From positions 375,526 to 439,525 of the forward strand of contig JOAA01000020.1 in the NCBI GenBank assembly GCA_000720375.1: a stretch of 64,000 bases of DNA, read 5' to 3'. The notes under the pieces were generated by a model. It was not told where the DNA came from and made no database searches. It saw nothing but the letters and a program-made list of their open reading frames with translations. Source of the stretch: Rhodococcus rhodnii. GTDB taxonomy: Bacteria > Actinomycetota > Actinomycetes > Mycobacteriales > Pseudonocardiaceae. Of this stretch, positions 28,494 to 41,900 are shown one piece after another. Position 1 is the stretch's first letter. Every line of letters begins with the position of its first letter. The position numbers were made by a program, and so were the translations under genes.

Positions 28494-29900
28494 ATGTCCT
28501 TCAACCTTTTCGCGGCGGATGATGTAAAGACGCCGAACGAGTTTGAGCAACACACACTGTGCGTAGCAGATGCCCTTCGGGATCGAGGTATCGGTTACGG
28601 CACTCGGGTGATGCTCAAGGCGGGCAACTCCGCCGCGTATGTCAGCACGCTCTTCGCCCTGATGCATGTCGGCGCCTCCACGGTGCTCGTCGACCACCAG
28701 GAAAAAGGCGACCAGACCAGCAAGATCGCGCGCCAGGCCGGCGTCAAGGCGGTGCTGGTGGACGACGACGCGCCGGTCGCCGCCGACGAATCACCCATTT
28801 ACCTCTATGAACTGCTCGTGGCGGCCGCCGGCCGCACGCCTGCCGACGACAAGCTCTCGTTCGACCTGTGGAGCAGGCTGAACGACGGATTGATCATGTG
28901 GTCGTCCGGCTCGACCGGGCAGCCGAAGGGCGTTGTCAAGAACGGCGGCAACTTCCTGCGAAATCTGGTGCGCAACGCCGAAACCGTCGGGCACCGCCCC
29001 GACGACGTGCTGCTTCCCCTGCTGCCTTTCTCACACCAGTACGGGCTGTCGATGGTGCTGATCGCCTGGCTGGTGCAGTGTTCGCTGGTGATCGCGCCGT
29101 ACCGGCGAGCCGACCGCGCACTGCAGATGGGCATCCAGTGCGGCGCGACCGTGCTTGACGCCACACCGGCCAGCTACCGCAGCATCCTCAACATCGTGCG
29201 CAAGCGCCCTGGCCTGCGGGACGACCTGCGGAAAGTCCGGATGTTCTGCGTCGGCGCCGCGCCGATGGACCAGGCCCTCTCGGACGGCTACCAGGAGACT
29301 TTCGGGTTGTCCCTGCTGGACAGCTACGGCAGCACCGAAGTCGGGAATGTCTCGTTCGCCACACTGGACGACCCGGTCGGCTGTGGCAAGGCGATGGACG
29401 GCCTGGAGATGCGGATCGTCGACGAGAACGACAACCCGCTGCCACCAGGCGAGCTCGGCGAGATCCTGGTCCGCTCGCCGGACATGATGGAGGGCTACCT
29501 CGACGAGGACGGCTCGCTGATCCCGGCCGACCGGGGCTGGTACCGGACGAACGATCTCGGTCACCTGACAGAAAAGGGGAACCTTTTCGTGGCAGGCCGG
29601 AAATACGCGGTGCACCGCGGCGGATTCACCCTCTATCCCGAGGTGATCGAGCGGAAAGCATCGGTCGCCACCGGCTGTTCGGTACGCATCGTGGCGCTGC
29701 CCGACGATCGGATGGGCAGCCAGCTGGTTTTCTTCGTCGAGGACGACACGGAACGTGAAGGCGCCTACTGGCGTGAGCGGCTCGCTAGCGCCTTGCCCGC
29801 GTACGAGCAACCCAATCGGGTGCAGGTTCTGGCAAATTTCCCATTGAACCGGAACGGCAAACCGGACAAGAAGGAGCTGGAGCGAATCGCTTCGGCCTAG
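28494..29900 (+). CDS. Acyl-CoA ligase (probable 4-guanidinobutyrate:CoA ligase)
   Basis: This 468-aa class I adenylate-forming enzyme is shorter than the two FAALs and not of their subtype. Signatures: WSSGSTGQPKGVVK (P-loop), LLPFSHQYG, SYGSTEVGN (in place of the FAAL YGMAEATL), WYRTNDLGHL with hinge GRKYAVHRGG, and NRNGKPDKKEL with the C-terminal Lys. ATG 28494 is used; the 35-codon upstream extension has no support. Proximity to the amine oxidase/nitrilase pair and the shared promoter motif suggest that it activates their product, 4-guanidinobutanoate, as CoA thioester for the discrete AT. Benzoate- or short-acid-activating roles would look similar, so the substrate is inferred. Confidence 0.85.
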   Translation: MSFNLFAADDVKTPNEFEQHTLCVADALRDRGIGYGTRVMLKAGNSAAYVSTLFALMHVGASTVLVDHQEKGDQTSKIARQAGVKAVLVDDDAPVAADESPIYLYELLVAAAGRTPADDKLSFDLWSRLNDGLIMWSSGSTGQPKGVVKNGGNFLRNLVRNAETVGHRPDDVLLPLLPFSHQYGLSMVLIAWLVQCSLVIAPYRRADRALQMGIQCGATVLDATPASYRSILNIVRKRPGLRDDLRKVRMFCVGAAPMDQALSDGYQETFGLSLLDSYGSTEVGNVSFATLDDPVGCGKAMDGLEMRIVDENDNPLPPGELGEILVRSPDMMEGYLDEDGSLIPADRGWYRTNDLGHLTEKGNLFVAGRKYAVHRGGFTLYPEVIERKASVATGCSVRIVALPDDRMGSQLVFFVEDDTEREGAYWRERLASALPAYEQPNRVQVLANFPLNRNGKPDKKELERIASA

Positions 29901-30008
29901 ACCACCGAGAAAGTGAGTTACCTCACGGTAGTCCTCGTGTGCCACCGACCGGGAACGATCATCCCCCGCCTTCACATCGATTTGACTTAACCGTCTGGGA
30001 AGTTACCG

Positions 30009-30044
30009 AAACCCGGCTTGACCCGATGGTCGAGCCGGGTTTTT
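30009..30044 (+). terminator. Intrinsic terminator of the ligase gene
   Basis: The stem AAACCCGGCT/AGCCGGGTTT (30009-30018 and 30033-30042) extends inward with one wobble pair and is followed by TTTTT on the plus strand. Confidence 0.85.
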
Positions 30045-30073
30045 GGCCGTTTGCCGGGTGAAAAGCATTCGGA

Positions 30074-30111
30074 TTCGCCGGGTGATGGACGCGTGCCCAT
30101 CACCCGGCGAA
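30074..30111 (-). terminator. Hairpin terminator of the PKS operon
   Basis: 15-bp perfect arms (30074-30088 and 30097-30111) flank an 8-nt loop. The hairpin lies 9 bp after the stop of the TE-containing PKS on the minus strand. Confidence 0.8.
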
Positions 30112-30119
30112 CGTGTGCA

Positions 30120-33100
30120 CTACCCCGGATTGGTGGTGCGGAGCAGGCCAGGCGAAATTTTCGTGAACGTCTCTCGGATTCGCTGCGCGGTGAAATCCGC
30201 GTAATGCTCCATCATCGTGAAGTGGTTGCCGGGAACGTCGACGACGGAATGATCGAGCTCCCACACCGCCTGCCAACCCGGTGCCCAGTCGGCGGCCATC
30301 GGTTCCATCGCGCGAACAAGCACGGTCGGCGCCGCGATGGGCCGAGGGGCCCAGTCGAACTCGCCGTACTGGATCATGGCGGTGATCCACGCGTCACCCC
30401 AGCGGTCGCCGGCCGCGGCCAGCTCGAAGCCTTGGCGGCCCATCATCGCTTTGCTGAAGTCGTGACTGACCTCGGTGAGCACATCGCGTTGGCCGGGCGA
30501 ATACGTATCGATGAGGGCCACGCCCGCGGATGGGCAGCCGTGGTCCTCCAGCTGCGCGGCCAAGCGGTGAGCGATCAGGCCCGCGGCGGACTGGCCGAGC
30601 AAGACCAGCGGCCGGCCGCCGAGATGCTTGCGTACCGAGGCGACGTGCAGTTCCAGCAGCGCCTCCGCGGACGCCGCGAGCAGCTCCCCGACGAGATAGC
30701 CGGGCTGTGGCAGGACGAAGACGTCATGCTGGTCACGGAAGCTCGCCGCGAACCGCGCGTAGTGCGACGGGTCCGGTTTGCCGACCACCCCGGCGAGACA
30801 CACGAACCCCAAGTCGGCGGGGCCACTGGCGACCCTGACCGGCTCGGGCGGCGTACCGAAGTCGCCAGGCCCGGTGAACATCGCGCGAAACTGCCGTAGT
30901 TGCCGTGCGATCTGCAGAAAGTCGATCAGCCGTGCGGAGTTGAGCGCCTCGACGAACATCGCGCTGAGGCTGCCGACGGTGCCGGCAGGCGTGGTGGCAG
31001 TAGCCGGCTCGGCGGTCTCGGTTTCAGCGTCAGGCATTCGCGTGCTCAGATACCGGGCGAGTTCGACAGGTGTCGGATACTCGAACACCGCTGTGGCACG
31101 CAGTCGTACGCCGGTGGCGGCATCGATGCGGTTGCGCAGCTTCACGGCACTCAACGAGTCGAAGCCTAGTTCGAGGAACTTGCGGCCAGGTTCGATGTCT
31201 TCCGGGCCCGCGTGACCAAGGACCGCAGCCGCGTGGGTACGCACCAGCTCGACCAGCGAGCCGTCGGCAGGCGCGGGAGCCGCGGTCACGGCGGGACGGT
31301 CCAGCTTGATGGGTACCAACACGGCGTCGTCCACCGCCAAGGCGGCGTCGAACAAGGCGAGGCCCAATGCCGTTGACAGCGGCTGTGCGCCGTTCTGGTT
31401 GCGTTGGACGTCAGTCAGGTGGCCGGTCATACCGCTCTGCTCGGCCCACAGCCCCCACGCCAGCGCCTTGGCAGGCAGGCCGAGCGCGCGACGGTGCTGC
31501 GCCAACGAGTCGAGGAAAACGTTGGCGGCGGCATAGTTTCCTTGGCCTGGGCTGCCGAATGTGCCCGCGGCGGACGAGAACAGCACGAACTCCGACAGGT
31601 CTTCGGTGAGCTCGTGCAAGTTCACCGCAGCGTCTACTTTAGACCGCATGACCAGGTCGATCTGGTCGGGCGTCAGCGATTCGATCACGCCGTCGGCCAG
31701 CACACCCGCCGCGTGGATCACCGAGTCGACGTGCACCGAGTCCAGCAAGCGAGCGAGAGCCGCTCGATCGGCGACGTCACAAGCCTCGATCCGGACCTTC
31801 GCACCCAAGGCCACTAGCGACGCGTGCAGATCGAGCGCACCAGGGGAATCCAGGCCACGCCTGCTGGTCAGCACCAGGTCCCGCACACCGTGTGCCACAA
31901 CCAAGTGCTTGGCCAACGCACTGCCCAACGTTCCGGTGCCGCCGGTGATGAGCACGGTGCCAGGCCCCAACGTGACCTGTGTGGTGGGACTTGGCACGGC
32001 CGCGAGCTGAGGAACATAGACCTTGCCGTCCCTGACCGCGACTTCCGGTGCGTCGCCTGCCAGCAACAGTTCCCCGGAGTCGCTGTCGAGCAGGATGAAC
32101 CGGCCGGGGTGTTCGGACTGCGCGGACCGCAGCAATCCCCACACCGGCGCGGCGGCGAAGTCGATCACCCGGTCGCCCGGCCGGACGGCCAGGGCGCCCG
32201 AGGTGACCACGACCAGCTTGCTGTTGTCGAACCTCGAATCGGCCAACCACTGCTGAACCGTGCGCAGAACGCGGTGGACGGTCTCGCGAGTACCGGAGAC
32301 ATCGCCGACCGAGACGCGCATGACCACGAAGTCCGGTACGACCGAAGGCACCTCGGCCAAGTCGTCGACCACCACATTGCCGCCGACATCAGCTGGTGCT
32401 GCGGCAATCCACTCCACCCGGTGCAACGCGTCGTCCACAGGCATCGAGAACGGCCGCAGGACAAGCGAATCGGCACTCAGCACCACCGAGCCACGATCGT
32501 CCACAACAGACAGAGCGACCCCGGCGGCACCGGCCGGACTCAACCGGGCGCGCAGCCGGGAAGCACCGGAACTGTGCAGGCTGACGCCGTTCCACGAGAA
32601 AGGCAAGCCGCTGACACCGGGCCCGAACGTGCCCAGGCCGATCGAATGCAGAACGGAGTCCAGCAAAGCCGGATGTACGCCATACCGGTCAGGTTCGTTG
32701 CCGGACGGCAATTCCACCTCGACGAAAAGCTCATCTCCGCGCCGCCATGCCGCGCGCAAGCCTCGGAACGAAGGCCCGTAGCCCAAGCCGGCTGACGCCA
32801 GCGTCGAATACAGCGAATCGACCGCGACCGGGGTCGCGTTCACAGGCCAGTCCCATTCCGCGGCGACGTCGGCTTTGGGCGCCAGAACTCCTTCGGCGTG
32901 CCGAATCCAGTCGTCCGATTGCCGGGAATAGATGGTGATCGCGCGGTTTCCTGATTCGTCCGGCGCCGCGACACGTGCCTGGAGTTCGGCGCTGTCGACC
33001 AACTCCAACCGGGCGTGGATTGTCAAATCGTCGACTCGGCCACAACCGGCCAACGCACCGGCACGCATGGCGATTTCGAGGAAACCCGTGCCTGGGAACA

Positions 33101-35915
33101 CGATCCGGTCCTTGACCCGGTGGTCCGCCAGCCACGGCAACGTCTCGAGCGACAGGGTCGCGCTACAGACCAGCTCGCCGCTGTCGGCGAGCTCGACGGG
33201 CGTGCCCAGCAACGGATGCCCAGGCTGCCGAGCCGGACGGGCTTGTGCCCAATAGCGGCGACGCTGGAAGGCGTACGTGGGCAGCTCGGCCTTCCGAGCG
33301 GACGTGTCAGCGAAAACACCGTCCCAGTCGGGCCGGACTCCGCGCACGTACAACTCCCCCACCGCCGTGAGGAACATGCTGCGGCCGTCCTGGTCTCGAC
33401 GCAGGGTCCCGGTGACCACGCAGTCGTCGGCGAGGCTGTCCTCGAGCGGGACCGTGAGCACCGGATGCGGGCTCGGCTCGACGAAGAACCGGTGGCCGTC
33501 GTCGTACAGCGCCCGGGTCACCTGCTCCAACTGAACGGTCTCGCGCAGGTTGCGGTACCAGTAGGCGGCGTCGAGTTCTTCGCTGATTCGAGTGCCGGTG
33601 ACCGTGGAGTAGAAGGCAACCTTGGGCGACTGGGAGCTGATCCCGTCGAGGCGAGTCAGCAGTTGCTCGCGAATGGCCTCGACATGTGGCGAATGGGATG
33701 CGTAGTCGACGGCGATCCGCCGGACCCGGACATTCTCGCTTGTCAGGGCCGCCTCCAACTCGGCCAGCGCGTCCAGCTCACCGGAGACCACGACGGATTC
33801 GGGTCCGTTCACGGCTGCGAGGCTCACCCTGCCCAGGTGTGGTGCCACACGCTCGGCGGACAGCCCGACGGACATCATGCCGCCGGATCCGGCCAATGCG
33901 GCCAACGCTTGCGACCGGGCGGTCACGACCAATGCGGCATCTGCGAGGGACAAAGCACCAGCCACACAGGCAGCGGCGATTTCTCCCTGGCTGTGCCCGG
34001 CGACCGCGGAGGGCTGAACCCCGTACGAACGCCACACCTCAGCCAGCGACACCATCACCGCGAACAGCGCTGGTTGAACCACGTCCACCCGGTCCAACGC
34101 GGCTTTGTCGCGTAACACATCGAGCAGCGCCCAGTCGGTGTGCGGCTCGATGGCATCAGCGCACGCCTTCATGCTCGCCCGGAAGACCGACGACGAGTCG
34201 AGCAGGTCCAGCGCCATACCGACCCACTGCGACCCTTGTCCGGGGAAGACGAACGCAACCTTGCCTTCGACATCGGCGACGCCTTGCCCGACAGCGTCGT
34301 CAACCGAACTGTCGGCCACGGCCCGCAGACCACGGATGAACTCGGCCCGATCGCTCGCCACCAGAACAGCCCTGTGCTCCAATGCCGCCCGTGTGGTCGC
34401 GAGAGAATAGGCGACGTCGACAAGACGTGCGTCCACATGGGACATAAGAGCCTTGGCTTGGTCCCGTAGGGCTGACGCGGTCCGGCCGGACAGCACGAAA
34501 GGCACCGCGTCGGTGAACTCCGGCTGGCTTGGCTCGTCAACGGGTTCCGCTTGCTCCAGGATCACGTGCGCGTTCGTGCCGCTGACACCGAACGAGGACA
34601 CACCGGCCCGGCGCGGACGATCGCTCCTCGGCCAGGGCATGGCTTGCGTCAGCAACTGGACCGAGCCACGAGTCCAGTCGACGTGCGAGGAAGGCGCGTC
34701 GACGTGCAACGTCTTCGGCAGTTCACCATGGCGCATGGCCAGCACCATTTTGATGACGCCGGCGACTCCGGCGGCAGCCTGCGTGTGCCCGATGTTGGAC
34801 TTCACCGAACCGAGGAGCAACGGATGCTCCCGGTCCTGCCCGTAGGTCGCCAGCAACGCTTGCGCCTCAATCGGGTCACCAAGACGTGTCCCGGTTCCGT
34901 GCGCCTCCACGACATCCACATCGGACTCATCGAGGGCCGCGTTCGCCAGCGCGGACCGGATCACCCGCTGCTGAGCGATCCCGTTCGGCGCGGTCAGGCC
35001 GTTCGAAGCACCATCCTGGTTCACCGCGGAACCACGAATGACGGCCAACACCCGATGCCCATTGCGCTGAGCGTCGGACAGCCGTTCCAACAACAGCAGG
35101 CCGACGCCCTCACCCCAGCCCATCCCGTCCGCGGCTTCGGCGAAAGGTTTACACCGCCCGTCGGCTGCCATCGCACGCTGCCTGCTGTAAATGCGGAACA
35201 GCATAGGATCAGCCATCACGGTCGCGCCGCCGGCGAGCGCCAGCTCGCACTCGTCCGACCGGAGTGCCTGGCATCCCTGGTGCAATGCGACCAAGGACGA
35301 GGAGCAGGCCGTGTCCACAGTGGCCGCCGGACCTTCCAGCCCGAAGACGTACGCGATGCGGCCGGAAATCACGCTCGCGGCGGTGCCTGTGGCCAGGTAG
35401 TCCTCGTGTTCGGAGTTGTCCAGCAGATGCCTGATGTAGTCCTGGCCGTTGGTGCCGATGAACACACCGGTCCTGCTGCCCCGCAAGGACGTCGGATCCA
35501 TCCCGGCCCGTTCGAAGCTCTCCCACGCGGATTCCAGCAACAGCCGCTGCTGCGGGTCCATCGCAGTCGCCTCACGGGGACTGATGCCGAAGTGACCAGC
35601 GTCGAAATGCCCAGGATCGGTCAGGAACCCACCACCACGGGTGTAGCTCGTGCCCGCCTTGTCCGGATCTGGGTGGTAGAGGGAATCCAGGTCCCAGCCA
35701 CGGTCGGCCGGGAACTCGCCGACCGCGTCGGTGCCGTCCGCCAGCAACCGCCAGAACCGCTCAGGAGTGTCCGCTCCGCCAGGGAAACGACAGGCCATGC
35801 CGACGATGGCGATCGGCTCGTGCTGCCGTTCCCGCAGCTCGGCGACCTGCTGCCGCGCCTGCCGCAGTTCGGCCGTCAGCCGTCGCAGCGTCTCGACCAC
35901 CCGGCCGTCGTTCAT
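30120..35915 (-). CDS. Type I PKS, final module KS-AT-DH-KR-ACP-TE
   Basis: 1931 aa. A coiled-coil N-terminal docking segment (residues 1-32, [19 protein letters not shown]) is followed by KS (35815-34540, DTACSSS), AT with GHSQGE and VDYASHS (methylmalonyl), DH (33200-32440), KR (31955-31430, GGTGTLG, Ser/Tyr intact, LAD, likely B-type), ACP (LGFDSL, ~31150) and a C-terminal thioesterase (30820-30120). In the DH, His and the HPALLDS Asp are kept, but the HxxxGxxxxP Gly is Asp. The TE nucleophile loop is GQSAAG, with Ala where GxSxG expects Gly; Asp (ALIDTYSP) and His (GNHF) are present. The start ATG overlaps the upstream PKS stop (ATGA). It should add a methylmalonate, form the 2-methyl-2-enoyl group and release the chain. 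Confidence 0.95.
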   Translation of the reverse strand: MNDGRVVETLRRLTAELRQARQQVAELRERQHEPIAIVGMACRFPGGADTPERFWRLLADGTDAVGEFPADRGWDLDSLYHPDPDKAGTSYTRGGGFLTDPGHFDAGHFGISPREATAMDPQQRLLLESAWESFERAGMDPTSLRGSRTGVFIGTNGQDYIRHLLDNSEHEDYLATGTAASVISGRIAYVFGLEGPAATVDTACSSSLVALHQGCQALRSDECELALAGGATVMADPMLFRIYSRQRAMAADGRCKPFAEAADGMGWGEGVGLLLLERLSDAQRNGHRVLAVIRGSAVNQDGASNGLTAPNGIAQQRVIRSALANAALDESDVDVVEAHGTGTRLGDPIEAQALLATYGQDREHPLLLGSVKSNIGHTQAAAGVAGVIKMVLAMRHGELPKTLHVDAPSSHVDWTRGSVQLLTQAMPWPRSDRPRRAGVSSFGVSGTNAHVILEQAEPVDEPSQPEFTDAVPFVLSGRTASALRDQAKALMSHVDARLVDVAYSLATTRAALEHRAVLVASDRAEFIRGLRAVADSSVDDAVGQGVADVEGKVAFVFPGQGSQWVGMALDLLDSSSVFRASMKACADAIEPHTDWALLDVLRDKAALDRVDVVQPALFAVMVSLAEVWRSYGVQPSAVAGHSQGEIAAACVAGALSLADAALVVTARSQALAALAGSGGMMSVGLSAERVAPHLGRVSLAAVNGPESVVVSGELDALAELEAALTSENVRVRRIAVDYASHSPHVEAIREQLLTRLDGISSQSPKVAFYSTVTGTRISEELDAAYWYRNLRETVQLEQVTRALYDDGHRFFVEPSPHPVLTVPLEDSLADDCVVTGTLRRDQDGRSMFLTAVGELYVRGVRPDWDGVFADTSARKAELPTYAFQRRRYWAQARPARQPGHPLLGTPVELADSGELVCSATLSLETLPWLADHRVKDRIVFPGTGFLEIAMRAGALAGCGRVDDLTIHARLELVDSAELQARVAAPDESGNRAITIYSRQSDDWIRHAEGVLAPKADVAAEWDWPVNATPVAVDSLYSTLASAGLGYGPSFRGLRAAWRRGDELFVEVELPSGNEPDRYGVHPALLDSVLHSIGLGTFGPGVSGLPFSWNGVSLHSSGASRLRARLSPAGAAGVALSVVDDRGSVVLSADSLVLRPFSMPVDDALHRVEWIAAAPADVGGNVVVDDLAEVPSVVPDFVVMRVSVGDVSGTRETVHRVLRTVQQWLADSRFDNSKLVVVTSGALAVRPGDRVIDFAAAPVWGLLRSAQSEHPGRFILLDSDSGELLLAGDAPEVAVRDGKVYVPQLAAVPSPTTQVTLGPGTVLITGGTGTLGSALAKHLVVAHGVRDLVLTSRRGLDSPGALDLHASLVALGAKVRIEACDVADRAALARLLDSVHVDSVIHAAGVLADGVIESLTPDQIDLVMRSKVDAAVNLHELTEDLSEFVLFSSAAGTFGSPGQGNYAAANVFLDSLAQHRRALGLPAKALAWGLWAEQSGMTGHLTDVQRNQNGAQPLSTALGLALFDAALAVDDAVLVPIKLDRPAVTAAPAPADGSLVELVRTHAAAVLGHAGPEDIEPGRKFLELGFDSLSAVKLRNRIDAATGVRLRATAVFEYPTPVELARYLSTRMPDAETETAEPATATTPAGTVGSLSAMFVEALNSARLIDFLQIARQLRQFRAMFTGPGDFGTPPEPVRVASGPADLGFVCLAGVVGKPDPSHYARFAASFRDQHDVFVLPQPGYLVGELLAASAEALLELHVASVRKHLGGRPLVLLGQSAAGLIAHRLAAQLEDHGCPSAGVALIDTYSPGQRDVLTEVSHDFSKAMMGRQGFELAAAGDRWGDAWITAMIQYGEFDWAPRPIAAPTVLVRAMEPMAADWAPGWQAVWELDHSVVDVPGNHFTMMEHYADFTAQRIRETFTKISPGLLRTTNPG

Positions 35916-38900
35916 CGCAGTCCTTTCTCCAGTTCCTCCTCGACGAGGTCGAGCAGATCGTCCAAGGTGTCCGCGGCGAGCAGGTCGTCCGCGATGGCCG
36001 GTTGTTCGACCGGCGCTGGTTCTGGCACTGGTTCTTCGGACGGGACGGCGCCGAACAGCTCGGTCCGCAGATGTGCGGCGAGTGCCGCCGGGGTCGGATA
36101 GTCGAAGATCACCGACGCGGGCAGGCCGATCCCGGTCGCCGCGGCGAGCACATTGCGCAACTCGACCAGTGTCAACGAGTCGAAGCCGACGTCCTTGAAC
36201 GCTTTGCCTGCCGCGATGTCCTTGGCTGAGGCGTGGCCGAGAACCGACGCCACGTGCTGGCGGACAAGGTCGAGCAACTCCCGTTGCAGGTCCTCTTCGG
36301 ACAGACCGGCCAGCGTGGTGCGCAGATCCGGTGCCGCACTGGACTCACGGCGTTCCGCCAGTTCGGAAATCAGCGGCATCGGCCGTGTCGAGGTGAACTG
36401 GGTCCAGTCGATGTCCACGACGGTCAGACATGTGACGTCGTCGTCAAGCGCGCGCTGCAAGGCAGTGATCGCAAGTGTCGGCTCCAGCGGTTGCAAACCG
36501 CCGCGGCGCATCCGGTCCTCGACAACGGCGCCGTCAGCGGCCATGCCCGCCTGTGCCCACGGCCCCCATGCGACTGCGGTCGCGGGCAGTCCCATGGCTC
36601 TGCGTTGTTCGGCGAAGGCGTCGAGGAAGGCGTTCGCGGCGGCGTAGTTCGCCTGCCCGGCGTTGCCGATAACGCCTGTCACCGACGAGAACAGCACGAA
36701 TGCCTTGAGATCCGGGGCGAGCTCGTGCAAGTTCAGCGCACCGAGCACCTTCGGCCTGAGCACATGCTCGAACCGGTCCAGTGTCAACGCGTCGAACACG
36801 CCGTCATCGAGGATTCCGGCAGCGTGGAAGACGGCCGTCGGTGGATGCGCGTCGAGTACCTTGGCCAGGCTTGCCCGGTCGGCGACGTCGCAAGCCGCCA
36901 CGGTCACCTGTGTGCCCAGCTGTTGGAGTTCGGCCACCAGGTCGTCCGCGCCTGGTGTGTCCGCGCCTCGCCGCGCGGTCAGGACGACGTGCTCCGCGCC
37001 GGTACGCGCCAGCCAGCGGGCGACTTCCGCACCCAATGCCCCGAGACCGCCGGTGACCAGGACCGTTCCGTCCGGTTGCCACGGCGTGCCCGCCGGGCGT
37101 GCTGCCCGGACCAAGCGTCGCACGAAGATTCCCGACGGCCGGACCGCGACCTGGTCCTCCTCGCCGCCCAAAACCGCCAGCAGGCGTCGAGCGTCGGTCA
37201 AGTCCGGAGAAATGTCGATCACACCACCCCAACGGGACGGGTGTTCCAGCGCGAGGACCCGGCCAAGGCCCCAGATCTGCGCGGACATCGGGTCGACCGA
37301 ATCGCCGGGCTGGACGGCAACCGCGTTCGAGGTCACACACCACACAGGCACGCTCGTCTTGCGCACCACGTCGATGACGGTGGCAAGCCCCTTGGACACG
37401 GCCGGATGCTCAGTCGTCCACTCGTCCTCCGGTGGCAGGAGCACGAGCACCCCAGCAACCGCTTCGTCGGTGCGCGTGCCGCGCTCCTCGAACGCACGTT
37501 GGACCGCAGCGAGCGCAGGGTGGTCATCTGGGGACACGACCAACCACGGCCCAGTCAACGTCGTCGACGGTTCGGGTATCGGCCGCCATTCCACCTGGTG
37601 GCACCAACCGTCCACTGGCGAGGTCGCGGCCGGCGGCTGCGTGGTGGGCGGATCGAGCCAATAGCGCCGTCGCTGGAACGCATACGTGGGCAAGTCGACC
37701 GACCGCGCGCCGCGCTCTTCGAAGAATCGGGCCCAATCCACGTCCGTCCCATGGACATGCAGCTGAGCCAGGGCCGTGGTGAGAGCGAGCACCTCGGAAC
37801 GGTTTGCACGCAACGACGGAATGACCGTGGCGTCGGCAAGACTGTCCTTGGCCATCGCCGTCAGCACACCGTCCGGACCGGCCTCAAGGAAGGTGGTCAC
37901 GCCCGCATCGGCAAGAGTTCGGACAGCGTCGGCGAACCGGACTGTCTTCCTGACTTGCTCGACCCAGTAGTCCGGCGAACAGACATCCGTTGCCTGTCCG
38001 GTCACAGTGGACACGATCGGGATCTGCGGGGATGTGAACGCCATCCGCGAGACGACCTCGGCGAACTCGGCCAGCATCGGCTCCATCAGCGGCGAGTGGA
38101 ACGCGTGACTCACCTGCAGGCGTTTGGTTTTACGCCCGTCTGCCGCGAAGGCGTCAACGATCTTCCCGACGACGTCCTCGTCACCGGAGATCACTGTCGC
38201 ATTCGGACCGTTCAGGGCCGCGATGGAAACCCGGTCGGTCAGCAGTGGCTGCACCTCGTCCTCGGTCGCCTGCAGTGCGGCCATCGCCCCGCCCTCAGGC
38301 AGAGCCTGCATCAACCGCCCGCGCGCGGCGACCAGCTCACAGGCGTCCTCGAGCGTCAACACGCCCGCCACGTGGGCCGCCGCGATCTCACCGATGGAGT
38401 GCCCGGCCACGAAGTCAGGCGTGACTCCCCAGTGCCGCAGCAGCCGGAACACCGCGACTTCGATGGCGAACAGGCCGGCCTGCGTGTACATCGTCTGGTG
38501 CAGCAGGTCTTCGCTCAGCACGGCGCTGATCGACTTCGGCAAGTGCCGGTCCAGCAACGTGGCCACGGCGTCAAAGGCCTCGGCGAACACCGGGAAGGCC
38601 CGGTAGAGCTCGCGTCCCATGTCCAGGCGTTGGCTACCTTGGCCCGTGAACAGCAGCGCCAGCGTGGGCCGGTCAGCTGGGACTCCGCGCACCACACCAG
38701 GCGCGACGCCACCACTGGCCAACGCAGTCAACCCGCGTAGGAAGCCGTCACGATCCTCGGCGACGACAGCCGCGCGATGGTCCAAAGCAGCTCGTTGAGC
38801 CAGTGCGTACCCGACGTCGGTCGGCCGCTCGTCCATTGCGGACAAACGATTGGCCTGGGCCTGAACAGCTTCCGGTGTCGCACCGGAGATCAGCCACGGA

Positions 38901-41900
38901 ACGACGTCCACAGTGACCGATGCCGGCGGCTCAACAACCGGCTCCGGCGGTGCCTGTTCGATGATCACGTGGGCGTTCGTGCCGCTGATTCCGAAGGACG
39001 TGACCGCGGCCCTTCGTGGGTGCGAGGTTTCCGGCCACGGGGTGGCTTCGGTCACCAGCGAGACCTGTCCGGCGGACCAGTCGACGTGCGGTGTGGGGGC
39101 ATCGACATGCAGCGTCTTGGGCACGACGCCGTGCCGCATCGCCTGAACCATCTTGATGATCCCCGCGACACCGGCAGCGGCCATCGTGTGCCCGATGTTG
39201 GATTTCACCGACCCCAGGAGCAAGGGATGCTCACGGTCTTGGCCGTAGGTCGCCAGCACCGCTTGAGCTTCGATCGGATCCCCGAGCCGGGTGCCTGTGC
39301 CATGCGCCTCGACAACGTCCACATCAGACACAGCAAGGCCCGCGTTGGCCAAGGCGGCCCGGATCACCCGCTGCTGTGCCAGACCACTCGGTGCCGTCAG
39401 CCCGTTCGACGCTCCATCCTGGTTCACGGCCGAACCACGAACGACGGCCAGCACATGATGGCCGTTGCGCCGAGCGTCCGACAGTCGTTCCAGCAGAAGC
39501 ACGCCGACGCCCTCACTCCAACCGGTACCGTCGGCCGCGGCGGCGAAGGCCTTGCACCGGCCGTCTGGGGAAAGCGCGCGTTGCCTGCTGAACTCGGCGA
39601 GCCACCACGGCGTGGTCATCACGGTCACGCCGCCAGCGATGGCCATGCTGCACTCGCCCGCCCGAATCGCCTGCGCCGCAAGGTGCAACGCCACCAACGA
39701 CGACGAGCAGGCAGTGTCCACAGTGATCGCTGGGCCTTCGAGGGCGAAGGTGTACGAGATCCGGCCCGACACCACACTCGCGGTGCTGCCGGTGCCGATG
39801 TACCCCTGGGTCGTTTCCCCGTGGTGAATCAGGATGCTCTGGTAGTCCTGGCCGTTGGTGCCCGCGAAGACACCGATCTTCTCGCCCCGGACTGACGTCG
39901 GGTCGATTCCGGCGCGCTCGAACACCTCCCACACGGTTTCCAGCAACAGCCGCTGCTGGGGATCCATCGCCACTGCCTCGCGCGGTGAGATCCCGAAGAA
40001 CTCGGCGTCGAAGTCGGCCACGTCCGGCAGGAATCCCCCGGCTTGGGCGTAGGACTTGCCCACCGCGTCCGGGTCGGGGTCGAACAGGTTCGCCAGGTCC
40101 CAGCCACGGTCGGCAGGCAGTCCGCCGATCGCGTCCCTGCCTTCGTCGACCAGCTGCCACAACGCTTCCGGCGTGTCGGCCCCGCCGGGGAACCGGCAGC
40201 TCATCGCCACGATCACGATCGGATCGTCGTCCGTGCTCGCCACGACGGGCCGCGCTTCCTCGACCTCGCCGAGCAATAGCTTGGCCAACGCTTCCGGTGT
40301 GGGATGGTCGAACAGGACCGTCGCGGGGAGTTTCAGGCCGGTCAACGAGTTGAGCCTGGTCCGCAACTCGACGACGGTCAACGAGTCGAAGCCGAGTTCC
40401 CGGAACGGCCGGCTGGTGTTGATGGCCTGTGGGCTGCTGTGCCCCAGCACTTCCGCGGCCTGGGCACAGACCAAGTCCATTGCGACGCGGGCTTGCTCCG
40501 CGGCGGATCGTCCGGCCAGGCGCCGCGACCACGTTTCCTCGTCGGCCTTGGCCGCGTGGCGGGCTTCCGGCAGGTCGCTGAGCAGCTGGCTTGGGCGTGC
40601 CGCGGTGAAACCAGGAATGAACCGGGCCCAGTCGACGTCCACGACCGTCACGCAGGTTTCGTCACGGTCAAGCGTGGCCTTCAACGCGGCGAGCGCCGGG
40701 CCCGCGGACATCGGCCGCATTCCGTGGCGCCGAGTACGTTCGGCCACGGCTTCGGCCATTCCCCCGTCGGCCCATGCTCCCCACGCGATCGAGGTCGCGG
40801 GAAGGCCGAGTGCACGGCGGTGTTCGGCCAGCGCGTCGAGGAAAGCGTTGGCGGCGGCGTAGTTGGCCTGACCGGCGTTCCCCACGCTGCCCGCGGCCGA
40901 CGAGAAGAGCACGAACGCGTCGAGATCACGGTCGAGCGTGAGTTCGTGCAGCAGCCGTGCACCGTCCACTTTGGGCTTGAGGACCTGGTCGAACCGTTCT
41001 GGGGCAAGGGTGTCCAGCATGCCATCGTCCAGGACACCGGCGGCGTGCACGACGGCCGTCAGGTTCGGCAAGGACGCCACGAGCGCCGACATGGCCTGCT
41101 GGTCGGTCACGTCGCAGGCCGCGACGGTCACCGGGACGTCCAGTTCGATGTCGGCCGTGCCACGCCTGCTGGTCAACACGATGTGCTCGGCGCCGTTGTC
41201 CGCCAGCCACTGCGCGGTTCGCCGGCCAAGCGCACCCGTTCCACCAGTGATCAACACCGTTCCCGACGGCTGCCACTGCCGCTTCGGCTGCGTGCGCGCA
41301 GCCCGGGTCAGACGCCTGGCGAACACGCCGTTCACACGGATCGCGACCTGGTCCTCGTGCCCCGACAGCACACCGGCCAGCCTGGACGCGACCTCGTCGG
41401 TGAACTGCTCTGGCAGGTCGACCAAGCCACCCCACCGCTCGGGGTGTTCCAGGGCGGCGACCCGGCCGAGTCCCCAGATCGTGGCCTGCGAAGGCGCGAC
41501 GACCCCGTGCACAGCGCCCTGCGTGACGCACCACAGCGGCGCGGTCATTCCGGCATCGCCCAACGCCTGCACCAGCGCCGCGGTCCGGACCGGTCCGTCT
41601 TCGGCCAGTGCCAGCAACGAAAGCACGCCTGCGTACTCGCCGCTGAGTTTGGCCGCGATGCCCGCGCGATCCTCGTTGCCCAACCGGAGCGTTTCGGCGC
41701 CGGGAAGCGTGATGTCGGTGTCAATGCCATCCGGCACAACCACTAGCCAGGTCCCGGACAACTCGGCCGCTGGGTCCGGGATCGGCTTCCACTCGATCCG
41801 GTATCGCCAGGCGTCATTGGCCGCGGGTGGCGGTCCGAGCCAGTAGCGCTCCCGCTGGAACGGGTAGGTCGGGAGGTCGACTCGGCGGGCTTGTGTCCCA

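Noticed and set aside
36233..38740. 835-codon plus-strand frame opposite the large PKS
   Set aside because: Antisense shadow of KR and AT domains; no recognisable protein features.
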